From positions 112,831,139 through 112,895,138 of the forward strand of contig OV884011.1 of the NCBI GenBank assembly GCA_930367205.1: DNA of 64,000 nucleotides, in the 5' to 3' direction. Made by a program: the position numbers and the translations under genes. This stretch comes from Acanthosoma haemorrhoidale. Its lineage: Eukaryota; Arthropoda; Insecta; Hemiptera; Acanthosomatidae. This document shows, piece after piece, positions 27,468 through 38,850 of this stretch. The notes beneath the pieces were generated by a model, which was not told the DNA's origin, did not search any database, and worked only from the letters and a program-made list of their open reading frames with translations. The stretch's first letter is position 1; the number at the start of each line of letters is the position of its first letter.

Positions 27468-29627
27468 TACGAGAATTTCTCTTCTCTCTCACGGCACCTA
27501 TTGTTATTTTTTCAGTTTGATGTGATGGGTGGAATATTCATTGACGAATAAAATACTTTGTCTTTCCACACAGGGTATTTATTTTATAATATAGTATTTT
27601 AAACAATGTTGGACGAATTTGATATAAAATAAACAATGTTTGATCCGTTATACTTACGGTTTTTAAAGTTTGTTTAAAAAAACAACAACAAAGCTACTAA
27701 GAAACATGAGGGAAAAAAATCAAACCTTATCGTTAAAAATTATTGTCATAATTGGGTTTCATGCGATAATACATTCCATGTATAGCAGGGAGGGTGGTTA
27801 TAGGAAGGCACACCTATTCAGTGAAAAAATAGACTTATTGTTTAAGTATTTGAACCCAGAACCTTCTCATCACAAATGGATGACTTCATCCCAACTAAAC
27901 AAAATGATAATGCATAGGCCCGTATAATGGTTTAAAGTAGTGTTCACAAATCTCTCCAACCTCGTTTGCGATTCAATGTCAATGAGCCCCCGTTGAGAAC
28001 TGATCGATCCAGATTATTATTATGTTAAGTTATTCAGAGTTTGATAAACAAACTTTTGAATATGGGTTGGAATGTAATGTTACGGTTGCTTCTTATAAAT
28101 ATGCTGTAAGGGTACTGAAGTAGTTAGTATAAGATAAAACAAGGTCACAGTCATCAGCATTTATTTTTCTACACCGAACTGAAACTAATTTGTATATATT
28201 TTAAATGAGAACAGTAAAATATATCTTTAACAAAAATGAAATGTATTTATAATAATGTTTATGATTTGATTGAATATCCAGTTAATTTATTACTCAGTCA
28301 CATCAACCAAATCCTGTTGATTGATGAGTTTCTCCATTCACCGTTCAGAAAGGTTGACCTGTTTTTCAAGCTAGGCTATTAATTTCCCATTCGTCTTCCC
28401 TTGTTAAATTTTATATAATAAATTATTGATGGATTTAGCAGACGTTAGTTAATATTTTTGTTACATTGTAGACATTTTTGTTTGTTTGTCGTTTGTCAGT
28501 GGAAGCCTTAATTTATTTTTTATTTGTCTGAACATTAGTTTTAGTTTTGTTTAATAATTTCGCAATATCATATCTTAATCTTTCCCTCCATATTGCCTTA
28601 ATCGTGGAGTATTAGCCTCGGCCCGACAACAAATTACCTTTCAGTGATTCGACAAACGGGTGATTGGGTTACGTCTTATGGTTGTCTGTGTGCAGGATAA
28701 GATTCTAGAAATAAAGTATGGATCAGGATAGAGGCTTATATAATTTTCGTTAATTATTTTTGTTTATATTTCTTTCCTTAATTAAAATTTGTGTTCTTCG
28801 TGAAGATTTTATTCATAACCAACTTATAGCGTTTGTTTTCTTTTAGAGTAGATACAGTGGATATTAGCACAAGATTAGTTTTAGAAAATATTGGAAATAA
28901 ATTTATTTATTTACGAGGGAAAAAAATTCCTTGAGATAGAAAAAGCGGTTAGACTGCCTTAGTAATAAATAAATGTTTCTACTCGTTAGAACTACATTCT
29001 GAAATTTAATATATATTGGCTGCCATTAATTTTTTGGCTGCTACTACTTACTAATTGACTAGAAATTTTGACGCATAAAATTCATTTTTATTTATTTAAA
29101 TCAAAAACAAACAAAATTGGTAAAGTTCTCTTGTAAATATTGTAATATAAACTTTGTCACCATTTATTATTAAAGCCAACGATGACACTTCCCACACTTT
29201 GGTTAACTTTTTATAATAGTCTAAGGCTAAGGCAAAGGCTAATAGTGTAGAGGCTAAAAAAGGGGCCTTACCTCGCTGGAAATAAACTAGTTCTAGTTTT
29301 AATATGTCGTATAGATCGGCCCCATGGCTGAGAATCCAAGTACTTGACCTACTTGTGCTGGAAAAAACCGCTAAGAAAAGGAACTTATTTCGGTTGTTCC
29401 TCAGTCACTCCCTTTCAGTGAATTTTAGGCAAAACTGTATTATTTCCAACTATAGAGCGTTTTCTGCAAGTTTTTTTTAATCTAACATCTTCGAATGCAT
29501 AATGACCGATCTCGTACATAACATATTGACTCCGAGAAATGTTGAAACAACAGTTATAGTGAAATTAGGGCTGGAAAATTCAAAAATCACTCTCTATTCA
29601 AATGAGTAATCCGGAATGCAATATCAT
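27468..29627. other. No gene recognised
   Basis: AT-rich DNA with no open frame I can interpret. A few tandem 'GGCTAA'-like words occur near 29,220-29,260 but are too short and irregular for a real satellite. Confidence 0.5.
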
Positions 29628-29685
29628 CTTTAATCCATTATGCATGTAATATATATGGGTAGTTCATAAGATTCATGTAAAATTT
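29628..29685. repeat. Left terminal inverted repeat (58 bp)
   Basis: Pairs with 30,568-30,625. The outer 15 bases, CTTTAATCCATTATG, are identical in both arms; mismatches cluster in the middle (around 29,648-29,656). Confidence 0.75.
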
Positions 29686-30420
29686 GGGGGAATGACATTT
29701 TTTTCCAAACCTGAATTTTTAAAAATTGAAAAACTTCCGTTGTGCGAAGCAATACTTTCAAATGACAGAACTTCCCTTTCCCCCTCCCAATCTGAGCGGA
29801 GGTTGTATCGCAACCCCGTATAAAAAAAAAAAGAATATTTTCCACAATTCCACAACATCTTTATATTTGAAAGATTTTTTGGAGTACAAATTCCGGATTT
29901 GCACAATAACACATTCTCTGGTGCTAATGTCATCACCAAAATTAAAAGGTCAATCAATGTCTTCTGAAATAGCAACACCAGAATCGTGTTCAGAAGACAA
30001 TGAAATGGGAGTTTCACTATTAACACATAGGGATCCTGACAGTTTCTGCTTGCTGAAATCCATTCTGAACAAATGACATAAAGCTTAATATGTTTTTTTC
30101 ATTCGATAACAATTTGTTCATTGTCATCTGCGGAAACATTGTACCATCAAAGACGTCTGCGCAACATACGAGTAGTACCCTGGAACGACGAGCTCTTTCA
30201 GCACTTTATGTGCTTCTTTTTTTATCTTCACTGGTGTAACCATCGAAGGTAACCACAGGGTTTTGATCATGATGTCGACACAGGTGACATAATTTTTAAA
30301 AATGGCAGAAAAACATTCGCTTTGATTCCAGTGAAGAAGACGGGTTATTAACTGATCTACTGCGTACAGTTCTAAGTGATGTACTACTTACATCAACCAC
30401 ACCTGGCCCAAAATGACAAA
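29640..30420 (-). pseudogene. Broken gene resembling a PIN/FEN1-like 5' nuclease domain
   Basis: Minus-strand pieces fall in an order that resembles the acidic motifs of FEN1/PIN-like nucleases. First comes 'VTFDGYTSEDKKRST' near 30,250, followed after a stop by 'SAERARRS'. Next is 'TMNKLLSNEKNILSFMSF' near 30,120. Then 'SEDID' at 29,953-29,967 runs into 'LLILVM', and finally 'GCDTTSAQIGRGKGK' lies near 29,815-29,770. In FEN1-type enzymes, motifs of the kind FDG, (S/T)ED-D and G-(C/S)D with a following G-GKG contribute metal-binding Asp/Glu and a DNA-binding loop; the same spacing logic is seen here. From memory, similar repeated 'FDGY ... GCDTTS' proteins are common as uncharacterised genes in arthropods. 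At least one stop and two or more frameshifts break it, so no product is expected. The nuclease assignment is inference. Confidence 0.5.
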
Positions 30421-30567
30421 AACTGTTGGATTTTTATCTTATGACTTTGTATGTATCATTAAAATCAAATTTAAGATATATTTTCGAATTGTACTATTGT
30501 GAAAGTATTTAGTAATGTGTTTTAAAGGTGTGTTTTTGTTTTTTTTATCAAAATGTTTAACTGTCCT

Positions 30568-30625
30568 AAATTTTACACGAATCTCATGAACTACAGGTTT
30601 ATATTAGATACATAATGGATTAAAG
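30568..30625. repeat. Right terminal inverted repeat (58 bp)
   Basis: Reverse complement of the left arm at 29,628-29,685, differing at about nine of 58 positions. It lies upstream of the broken minus-strand gene. Confidence 0.75.
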
Positions 30626-32336
30626 ATATTACATTAAAAACAGAGGTTTATATTTTCACTTCCCAGCTGCACTAAAAAAAACGTTATTCAGGAGAAAACA
30701 ACAAGATATCTAACTTTTTTTGCAGACTTTCACGGCCCTACCCTTACTTCACGGCTATAACAAAAAACTTGCAGGAACTTTAATTATCTTAAAAGTTGTT
30801 AATGATACCTTTTCACCAAAAATGCAATGAAAGGTAGTAACTTAGGAAAAAACGTAAGATGGTTGAAAAATCACAAGGGGGTGGTCAAAAACCACGGAAC
30901 CCCACTGATATGACATTAAAAAATTAGAACTACTTCACCTTTGCAAGGTCAAGGTAATATGTAACTATTTCCTGAACTATAAGATGAGAAATATATTTTG
31001 CTTCTATGATAAAAGTTTGTACCTATGTACCTATTTATTATGGTCGGACTCATTTAAAATATAAAATAAACAATATTCTACTGGGGTACAAAGAGAATTA
31101 TATCTACAAGGTGCATATAATTGAAGATTTAGTTGTGCTCTGATATAAAAGCAATCCTTTTCGTTCCTTTCAGTTAGGTTTATTCGGGTAGATCTCTTGA
31201 AATATATGGTATCTTGTTCTATATATTAGATTTTATACGATTTTTTTTCTGGCTCCACCAATCGAAGGTTTCGTGGTTCCATGTTTAACGCCCAAATACC
31301 TGACCTCGTGTTTTGCAAGTACTTTTTTTTCATGGAGGTCGAATGTTTCTTAAATAACAAAAATCACGAAACTGCGCAATAGTCACCATGGAAACGCTTG
31401 TTCTTAACTGAGATACGCTATTGTAGCAGGTTTATGCGTTGAAACTACTTTTTACGGTTTATTTACCTAACAATGGAGACCCTCTCTCCCTACCGTCTCC
31501 CGCCTTACCGTAATGGGAATTTTCCATAGAAAATCCAGTTTGTATTTTTCCCAACGACGAATAAACCATGAACAGGAATTACCCTTTCATTTTTTATATA
31601 TTTGGAATGTAAACAAATCTGTATTTATCTCATCTTTTATTCATTTCTGAAGCTAAATAGATATTTTTTCATTAATTAACAGTGTTGATTCATCTAGATA
31701 CGATTTCTTAACCAATCACTTATGCGGATATCCTGAAACGAATTTCTAAAACAGGCTCCAAGATCAAGTTTTAAACGCATTTAAGATGAATAAAACATAT
31801 GGCTTCGTGATGTAATGGCGTGGAAGCTGCTTGAAAGAAAAATGAGAAGATTTATATTCTCACGTTTTGGAGACGTATTGACATGAGACGCATGCCTGCA
31901 TGAGCCCAGTGAACTATGCACATGCTAATTTGAGAATATATAAGGAAGTGTAGAATTGGAGGATCGCAATTTCTACCGTTCCAGTTGTATCTCATTTACT
32001 GATTCCGAGTGTTCAGTTAGAACCGTAATAATGATGGTATCTTAGCGAGAGTGTAATTTATTTTGTAGGAGATGTAAGATTTTGTACACTAATTTATTGA
32101 AGGATTTAAAGATAATAGCCCCTCAATTGTTTTATTTGATCAATGCTAAACGCATGTATTTAGCATCCCTTCTACAGCCATACGGGCAAAGTAGAAGACT
32201 GTTAGTCTTCTAAAATGGGAACCTCAATGAAATTAGTGCATTTTATGAAACAGCTTTATTGTCTTTCCACAACTGATACCCTCTTCTTTATTGAAATAGC
32301 GCTTCCGACAACACTCTCTTTTTTTTATTTAGATTA
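30626..32336. other. No gene recognised; small hairpin near 32,190
   Basis: No supported coding sequence. A 9-bp perfect hairpin (TAGAAGACT, loop GTT, AGTCTTCTA) lies at about 32,191-32,211. The sequence is otherwise unremarkable. Confidence 0.5.
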
Positions 32337-33095
32337 GTGCAACTTCTTAACATGACTCTCGGTGAGCCAAAATGTAGAGTAAAACTGCAGAAGAGGATGG
32401 CAGAATTTTTTGAAGTCAGCCGGAGGCAGATTGATTCTCTTCTCTTATTCTCTTCGTCATGTGGTGCGATCAGAGTAATACGCAGAAATCCAGGAGGTAG
32501 TTTATATGTCCACTTAACGCAAAGCATGGCTTATGCGGATGAATACATGTTAATTGCCCGAAATCTATCATCTCCACCCGTAACCTTCCAAGAGTTTGAT
32601 GATAGTGCAAAGAAAATAGATCTTAAAGTCAATTCCCAGAGATCTAAACACATGCAGACCTCAGGAGAGCAAACGGAAGAGGCGTAGAGAAGGTGATATT
32701 GGACAGGACCAGTATGAAGTTACTCAATCGTTCAATTACCTGGGGGCTTTAGTTAATAGCAATAATAATAATGGGGAGTAATTAAAGTAAGAGTAACGGC
32801 TGGGAACATATGCTATTAAGCCTTTCAAAATCTTATTAACTACCGAGGCCTATCTACAGGAGCATAGATCCTGGGCTATAAAACTATAAAGCAACCAATG
32901 GTCATGTACCAAAGCGTAAGCTGGTTAATGACCATTGCTCAGGAGAGCTCAGAGCATGGGAGAGAGATATGCTACGACGAATTTTCAAACCAGTATGTGA
33001 GGGGGAATATGAAGCTTAGCACGAATCCTGATGTGCGGAAAATTTTAGACAAACTTCGTAGGAAAAATTAGCTTCAACATATGATACTTAATATA
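32337..33095 (+). pseudogene. Non-LTR reverse transcriptase fragment (clade uncertain), decayed
   Basis: The first part (32,337-32,684) is an open stretch of 116 codons. It holds the reverse transcriptase palm: a region corresponding to the usual 'RQGD' block reads 'RRQID', followed by 'INPGGS'-like text (here 'RNPGGSLYVHLTQ') and 'MAYADEYMLIAR' at about 32,520-32,555. A 'KKIDLKVNSQRSKHM' block of the thumb border follows. A shifted frame continues with 'QSFNYLGALVNSNNN' near 32,730 and later pieces such as 'MVMYQSVSW' near 32,900, matching the YLG and 'VMYGSE.W' blocks of this enzyme type. The catalytic YADD reads YADE, and stops and frameshifts follow. The 5' part, including any endonuclease, is missing. 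RTE-type is my guess; it differs from the two Jockey-like fragments. Confidence 0.75.
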
Positions 33096-34552
33096 ATCAA
33101 AAAGAGATACTCAACTTTTTAAGACGAGGCGGTTACCTATCCTGTTAATTGTGTCATTCAAACGCTTTCTTCTTAAAATCTTCCTAAGAATCATCTTGAC
33201 TAAGAGATTAAGGAACTAAGCTGCGGTTTTTTTTAATAGATTTCATTTCATTTCCATTCTTCTCACAACTTCCTTTTCATATTCGTTGTCAATTACCTCT
33301 ACATAATAATTTAGTTACAACCCCAAGCCAAGATCGCTATGCACTGTAGTAGAAATTAAATGATATCTTTTATATTGAAAAGTATATATTTCTCTCCATT
33401 TTTTAGTGGTAGGTAGTGATTTCAGGCCATCGATAGTTTTATAGCGCTATCTTTAGACATCAATGCTCATCTCTAAAAAATCAATATTTTTCTATAAATA
33501 TATTTTTTACTTATTTATTGTATGTCTAATTTGAATAAAATGAACCCTGCTCGGGGTATAGTCGTTTTACGAACGACAGTTTTACAATATGTTTTTGTTG
33601 TTGTTTTTCTAACCCAATATATTTTCTTCCGTCAATAAACTTTTTTACTCAACAAATCCACGCAAACGTCCCTAAATAATAGGCGAGTCTTACTCTGGAG
33701 AAAACAAATTTAGAAAGTCCGAAAATCCTTATTTTTTTTAAATTAAAATTTTACCCTTTTTATACCCTCAACATTTTTTTACCTCTATCCTTTTCTTTCG
33801 CCCATAAACTTGTTTCAGTCTATGAATCCATGCAAAGTCCCTTAATAAGAAGGGATTCTGAATTGGGGTAATCTGATATCACGCTTATGCAGGTTTTGAA
33901 TAAAAATAAAATTTCTATTCAATACTTTCATTTGAAGCACTAAAAGAGAGAACATGTGTAAAGGTTAACCCGTGAACCTCATTGTACCAATCCGATGTCT
34001 TATCGGAATCGACATAAATTAACCAATTGCTCTTCGAGGCACACGATACTCGCAATACTGACGTACAGAAGCATGCGTTAGCCGATTGGGACAAGGGCCA
34101 GGACGAAATAACCTGTTAAGAGAGCTAGGTGTTTCACAAGCGAGTGGATATCGCCACCGCCATCTCCTCCCCCTGCGTTGTTCAAGCGCTAATGCGTCCC
34201 ATTGTTCTCAATCCCTCTCGTTAGCGGAACCCTGGCTCCGGACGGCAGTTATTAACTGTCACCAGCGACAGATGCTAGATTATTCAAATAACAAGCTCTC
34301 GGGCCCGCGAGCTTTAGACAGGGGAAGGAAGAGCTTGTGTAATACACCCATTCACTATAATAGCTTAATTTTGTACAATAGTCCTTTCACGTAAGGTATA
34401 AATTGCTACACGTATGGGTGGATGGTGTATTTATGTTCTAATAATGTTTAGTAACAGAAGAAGGCATAATAAGAATATAATTGATTTGTTTTCATAACTC
34501 TATATAAAATACTTTAAAGGCTATTTATATTTAACTTGTTGCAGTTAATAAA
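33096..34552. other. No gene recognised
   Basis: A 102-codon plus-strand frame at 34,086-34,394 is richer in GC than its surroundings but begins at a non-ATG codon, shows no domain and has no splice partner. A degraded repeat is as likely as a gene remnant. Confidence 0.45.
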
Positions 34553-34606
34553 GTAGTGCAATAACCGGACTGTATAGTGCTACATATAGTCCAGTTATTG
34601 CATTAC
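34553..34606. repeat. Near-perfect palindrome, arms of about 23 bp
   Basis: The left arm reads GTAGTGCAATAACCGGACT and the right arm is its reverse complement apart from about three mismatches (GTAATGCAATAACTGGACT when flipped). The loop is about 8 bases. Such isolated palindromes are often the joined ends or centre of a fold-back miniature transposon. Confidence 0.8.
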
Positions 34607-37600
34607 TAGATTGCATTTTTTCCCCAATCCGGCTAAAACGTGTATAACTACCCAAAACCCCAAATCGTTATCCACCTCACGCTTGCTCATAAGCCTCTTC
34701 GAAGGTATAAGTGACAATGGTTAAATTCTGCAATCGCGTCCTCTTAGCTTAGTTGTTATTGTCCTGCTCTTATTCAAGATACACCGTCTCATACCCCATT
34801 ACATGGTTGAAGGAGCTGGTCGCAAGGTTGGGTACAGTAGTCTAGATTTTGGAGGACTTCATTTAGGCATAATTAACAGTCTATGCAGACTGGTCCAATT
34901 CAACGAAGATGCACTGAACAGTTCAGGGTATTGTATTACCTTGATCTGCTGCAACTTGCATGAAATACGTGTAGCAAATTTATTTTAAGCAATATAACCA
35001 CTTTGCAGGTTAAGGGAAATTTTCTTTTTTGTGCTCCCCCTGCCAGAGAAATATTAAGAAACATTGGATTCGACGCACAAAGTACTTTATAGAGTATGTT
35101 CAGGTGCCGATTTGCATCGCATTTCGTTCTAGGAGGTATTATATTGGGAGCGCTGGCTTTGAAAGACATGCTGGTATAGTATGAAATATCCTGGATTTTT
35201 TCTAGAATAACATGACCATAATTATTAGCCGTCGTATTGAAAATTGGCCGTCAAAACGCAACAAATTTTGAGTCTAAAGAAATCACCCACAGATGTTCTT
35301 AACAACAGGTGAAGAAAATTAACCTAAACTAAATACTGAGTGGGGTAGTTGGGGACTCCATCAATTGTTTTGGTGATTTTTGCTATTTTCCAAGATTTAA
35401 TTGAACTCATTCGATATTCATAAATTTACAGAATTGATGCAATATTAATGAACCTAAATCGTTTTTCGTATAAATTAGACAAATTGGGTTTACACAATCG
35501 GATACGGCTGATTCGTTGAATTGACTTAGGTCATGTAATACAATAAACCAATGTAAAATCGTTTGAACTATTTCACGCAACGTTATTTTGTGTTGAGTAA
35601 GTTACTTAGTAGATGCCTGCTAGGGGACACCCTTGAATCTACGTATTTAGGGATATCTGGATGTTTAAGTGACGCTACATGGATGATATACTGGGCATTT
35701 CTTCGGCGATAAGTGGCAGTGGCATAATGTCGGTCAAGAATCATTTATCTGCTCTAGTCGATTTTTTACGCTTGTTAAAATTTCCAATGCCTCCCAACTA
35801 ATAGGTAATTCAGAAACTTTGACCTATTCTACCTATCTAACTCGAAAATCATCATTTGCCCCACCGTGAGGATTTATCATCATTAAAAATGACCTATACC
35901 TTCAGATCGTTCGTAAAAATACCTCTAAGAAATCTTTGATTATCGCTTAGCTCCAATTCGAAACACTGGACGCAAGTGATCAGTTTGTTCCCATAATCTT
36001 TTAAAAGTATTCCACCCTCTTCCCGTTGCTAGTTGTGAACTTATTGAAGTCATTACTTGGTAATATCGTTTTAGCCATGAGTAGACGTACACTGTGCCAC
36101 ACATCCATATAATCCTTCAAGGAGACTAATGCAGCAGTTGCTGCCGAGTGACCTCGTGACCTGCTATGAATACGTGAGAGTAGGAGTCCTGGCAATGCTC
36201 AGTTTCTCCAATCATGTCCTGAGGGTCTGTGGCTCTCGCGCTCTTGGTCAACTTCCACTGGCTCGTATCCGGTGACGCGGCTGATAGAGGAGCGTGGGGG
36301 ACTTCCCAAGATTCCGCTTCCCCTTTCGCATTTGAGGAAGGTGAGAATCATATGCATTTTGAAGGTCTCGGGCTGTTTGTAATTGTAACTCTATAAATGA
36401 ACGAGTGAATGAAGAATTGCTATGTATGGAACATTGAACACAATTACTTATTGTGCTTGGATTAAGTCCATTAGTGATTTTATTTTGTTGTGTTTCTGTG
36501 CTTTACTTCATATGCCTAAATGAGTTTGAGCAAGTAAATGTAATTCTTCAACTTTTCGTTTTTGTCATTATTGAGCGCCTGATGAGTAAATGACACAGTA
36601 GTTTGAGGCAGACCACCAGCTTTTATCAGCGGAGATTGATGAACCTTCTCTTCAACTGAAGAACCGGTCATCATGATACAATTTCAGGATTGGACGTAGT
36701 ACCTGTTTGCTAATAAAGGTCTAAATTTGTAGAGATGACATATATAGTAAACTTTAGGAGGTTTCGAGAGGCTTCGAAAAATACCTTTATTACATACAAT
36801 TTCTTTTGAACAGCTGAAGCGTGTAATTTTGCGAAGGCAGCAAGAAAGGAGATAAGAATGTAGGAAATGTAATTAAGTATGTTTGTTCGGTTTAAGAATC
36901 AATACGATAAGAGTGCTGAGAAGTATAAGTGTTTTTTTTTGTGGCGAATGATGTAGAATTAGACCTGTTGTGAGATCATGTTAATATATTAAATTTAAAG
37001 GGGTTAAGAAAAAAAAACTCTACAATTCATCTATTTGTAATAATTTTTTTATCCATTATCGTAGAACGATTGCTCCGTCCCTGTTTAAAAGTAGAGCCTC
37101 TCCTTTCGGGCTCGGCTTCAATTAAGAACCCACACTTAATATATTTTTGATTAGCGACCTGAACTTCAGTTGAGATGAGGAGAAAGCGACGTCATAAAAA
37201 AACACTCTGTTTCCAGTATGTAGATCAAATTTGAATATCTCTGGGAGGCAATTACAGCATAATGAAGGAAAGTGCACCGCTCCGAGACTAGGCGAGCAGC
37301 AATGGCGAACAAATGGAGAGGCATAATAGTTAATGGCTGTGCAGTTTCTCCAAATATCCTCTTGGTGGGATTAGGATAGAGGACGAAAGCCGGTGCTGGC
37401 TCCCACAGATGCAGAGAACAGAGGGAGAAAGCAGGCGGCGGGTAACCTATAGAAAGGGATTTCAGAAAGTGAATTAGCGCTTGAAAGTGTCCGCATTAGG
37501 TATCGCTTCCTAGATAGGGTAACGTCGGCCTAAACAGTTCCGGGCCGTCGGAGGCATTTCGGCGATCATAGGTGACCGAGAGCACATATCGGTATCCTTC

Positions 37601-37756
37601 CACCAGGAAACGGCGATGGCAATTATATTTTTATAGAAGGTGGGAGGGAGGTGAGAACCTCAGGATCGGGAACATCCTTGCATATATTAATTCTGACGAT
37701 GAAACTGATTGATCGGAATGGGTCTACATCAAGCAAGCAAGATTCGAGTATGTAGT
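34607..37756. other. No gene recognised
   Basis: About 3 kb with normal CpG content and only short open frames. A moderately GC-rich patch at 37,260-37,680 has no open frame I recognise. A motif at 37,085-37,125 resembles one at 45,700-45,735 (listed separately). Confidence 0.5.
37085..37125. repeat. Possible low-identity repeat, copy 1
   Basis: The words AAAAGTAG, CCTCTCC and TTTCGGG occur in the same order and spacing as at 45,700-45,735 (AAAAGTAG, CCTCTCC, CTTCGGG). The match is short, about 70% over its length, and could be a worn interspersed repeat or chance. Confidence 0.3.
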
Positions 37757-38850
37757 TTTTTTTTCCCTTCATAGCCTTTTAAACTTACAGACAATTATAT
37801 ACAGGTTTTGTTATTGTATAGAAATTATATAATCGAATAAACAAGTATAATGATATACATTATACGTGACTAGACTAAACTGACTAATAAGGTGATGTGG
37901 CTCACCTTTTTGATCAACCTTAAAACTAACTTACATACTAATTCTTATCCTAATTTTTCCCCGACAGTCTGTTGCCATCGATGCGGGAGGGGTGGTGGGG
38001 TCATAGTGTTAAACACTGGATTTGTCAGGTGCTGCAACGAGTCAAAAAACTTAATGTGTCTCCGGCGGATGAACTCGCCCACCGACGGCACACCCAAGCC
38101 ACGGGTGCAGGTCAGCGTTCTTCAACCTCTCGAAAGAGGTATGTTGGACCACTTTTCACATGATCCCATTCTGGAAGTGTTGGAGACATTTGGCTGTATT
38201 GTCAGTCAAGTGGGTAAATAGCGGGGCACCGTACAGCAGAGCTGGCCGAAGGACACATTTATATATCATCAATTTAAGACGAAGCGACCGACAGGTTAGG
38301 TGAAGTTAGCAAGTGCGATAGCCGGTAAGACCTTTGTCGTACTTTTTCTATTTTTTTTAAATAAAAATAAATGAGTAGAGAAATGGAGATGCCTATCCAT
38401 TTTTATACCCAAATAGTGCATTGAGAAAGCTGGTGAGCTCTCTTGCCCTCCCACGCTATACGATTTTGGCAAGGATTTTTTCCCCTTTTGGAGGGAGAAG
38501 ATTACGCAGTCGGTCTTACCGGCGTTTACGCTGATGTTTAACATGCCCAGTCTATCACTGAAAATGTAAAGTATGTAGCATTGTCTAAAACCAGAATTTG
38601 AACATTCCTTTGGAGATGCATAGTTGGTTGATGGTCTCAGCCGTTCGCGGTTAAAAAATGAACTTAGGAAATGACCAAGGCCAGTTGACCATTTCCTCGC
38701 GCGGTCAGGGGTCACGATTCTCGACCAGTCGTCACTCACCGGAAGCTGGAGAATGGAAGAAAATATAGGCCCAAAGTCAATCAATTTATTCGGGAAAATA
38801 ATATTTGCTCGGAGGATCACACTGAATGAGGTAAAACACAGAATGAGGAA
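37757..38850 (-). pseudogene. Jockey-like non-LTR retrotransposon fragment with 3' tail, copy 2
   Basis: The minus strand starts near 38,820 in an open stretch of 174 codons. Its second half is typical of Jockey-type reverse transcriptases: 'LNISVNAGKTDCVIFS', a 'HYLGIKMDRHLHFSTH' block, and 'KKNRKSTTKVLPAIAL'. After a frameshift it continues with 'LRPALLYGAPLFTHLTD' and 'CLQHFQNGIM' near 38,230-38,170, then 'NADLHPWLG' and a tail ending at about 37,960. The 3' untranslated part runs down to a minus-strand poly(A) at about 37,757 and matches 2,700-2,925. The first half of the open frame does not resemble the palm domain. The 5' half and the endonuclease are absent, as expected of 5'-truncated insertions. 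Confidence 0.75.

Larger units (their letters stand above)
29628..30625 (-). mobile_element. Terminal-inverted-repeat element of about 1 kb carrying a broken PIN/FEN1-like gene
   Basis: Bases 29,628-29,685 and the reverse complement of 30,568-30,625 align over 58 positions without gaps at roughly 84% identity. Both begin CTTTAATCCATTATG and share TAGTTCAT, AGATTC and TGTAAAATTT further in. Such long matching ends 1 kb apart on opposite strands indicate a DNA transposon. Beyond the outer ends both sides read AATAT-like sequence, so the exact target duplication is unclear. Between the ends the minus strand encodes a damaged protein described separately. There is no recognisable DDE transposase. 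The element may be a nonautonomous passenger carrier or a decayed autonomous element of a family I cannot name. Confidence 0.65.

Noticed and set aside
32288..32527. Minus-strand frame of 79 codons
   Set aside because: Shadow of the plus-strand reverse transcriptase fragment.
34086..34394. 102-codon plus-strand frame in a GC-richer patch
   Set aside because: No domain, no convincing start, no splice partner.
37972..38221. Plus-strand open frames at 37,892-38,221
   Set aside because: They are shadows of the minus-strand Jockey-like reverse transcriptase, which reads with recognisable motifs.
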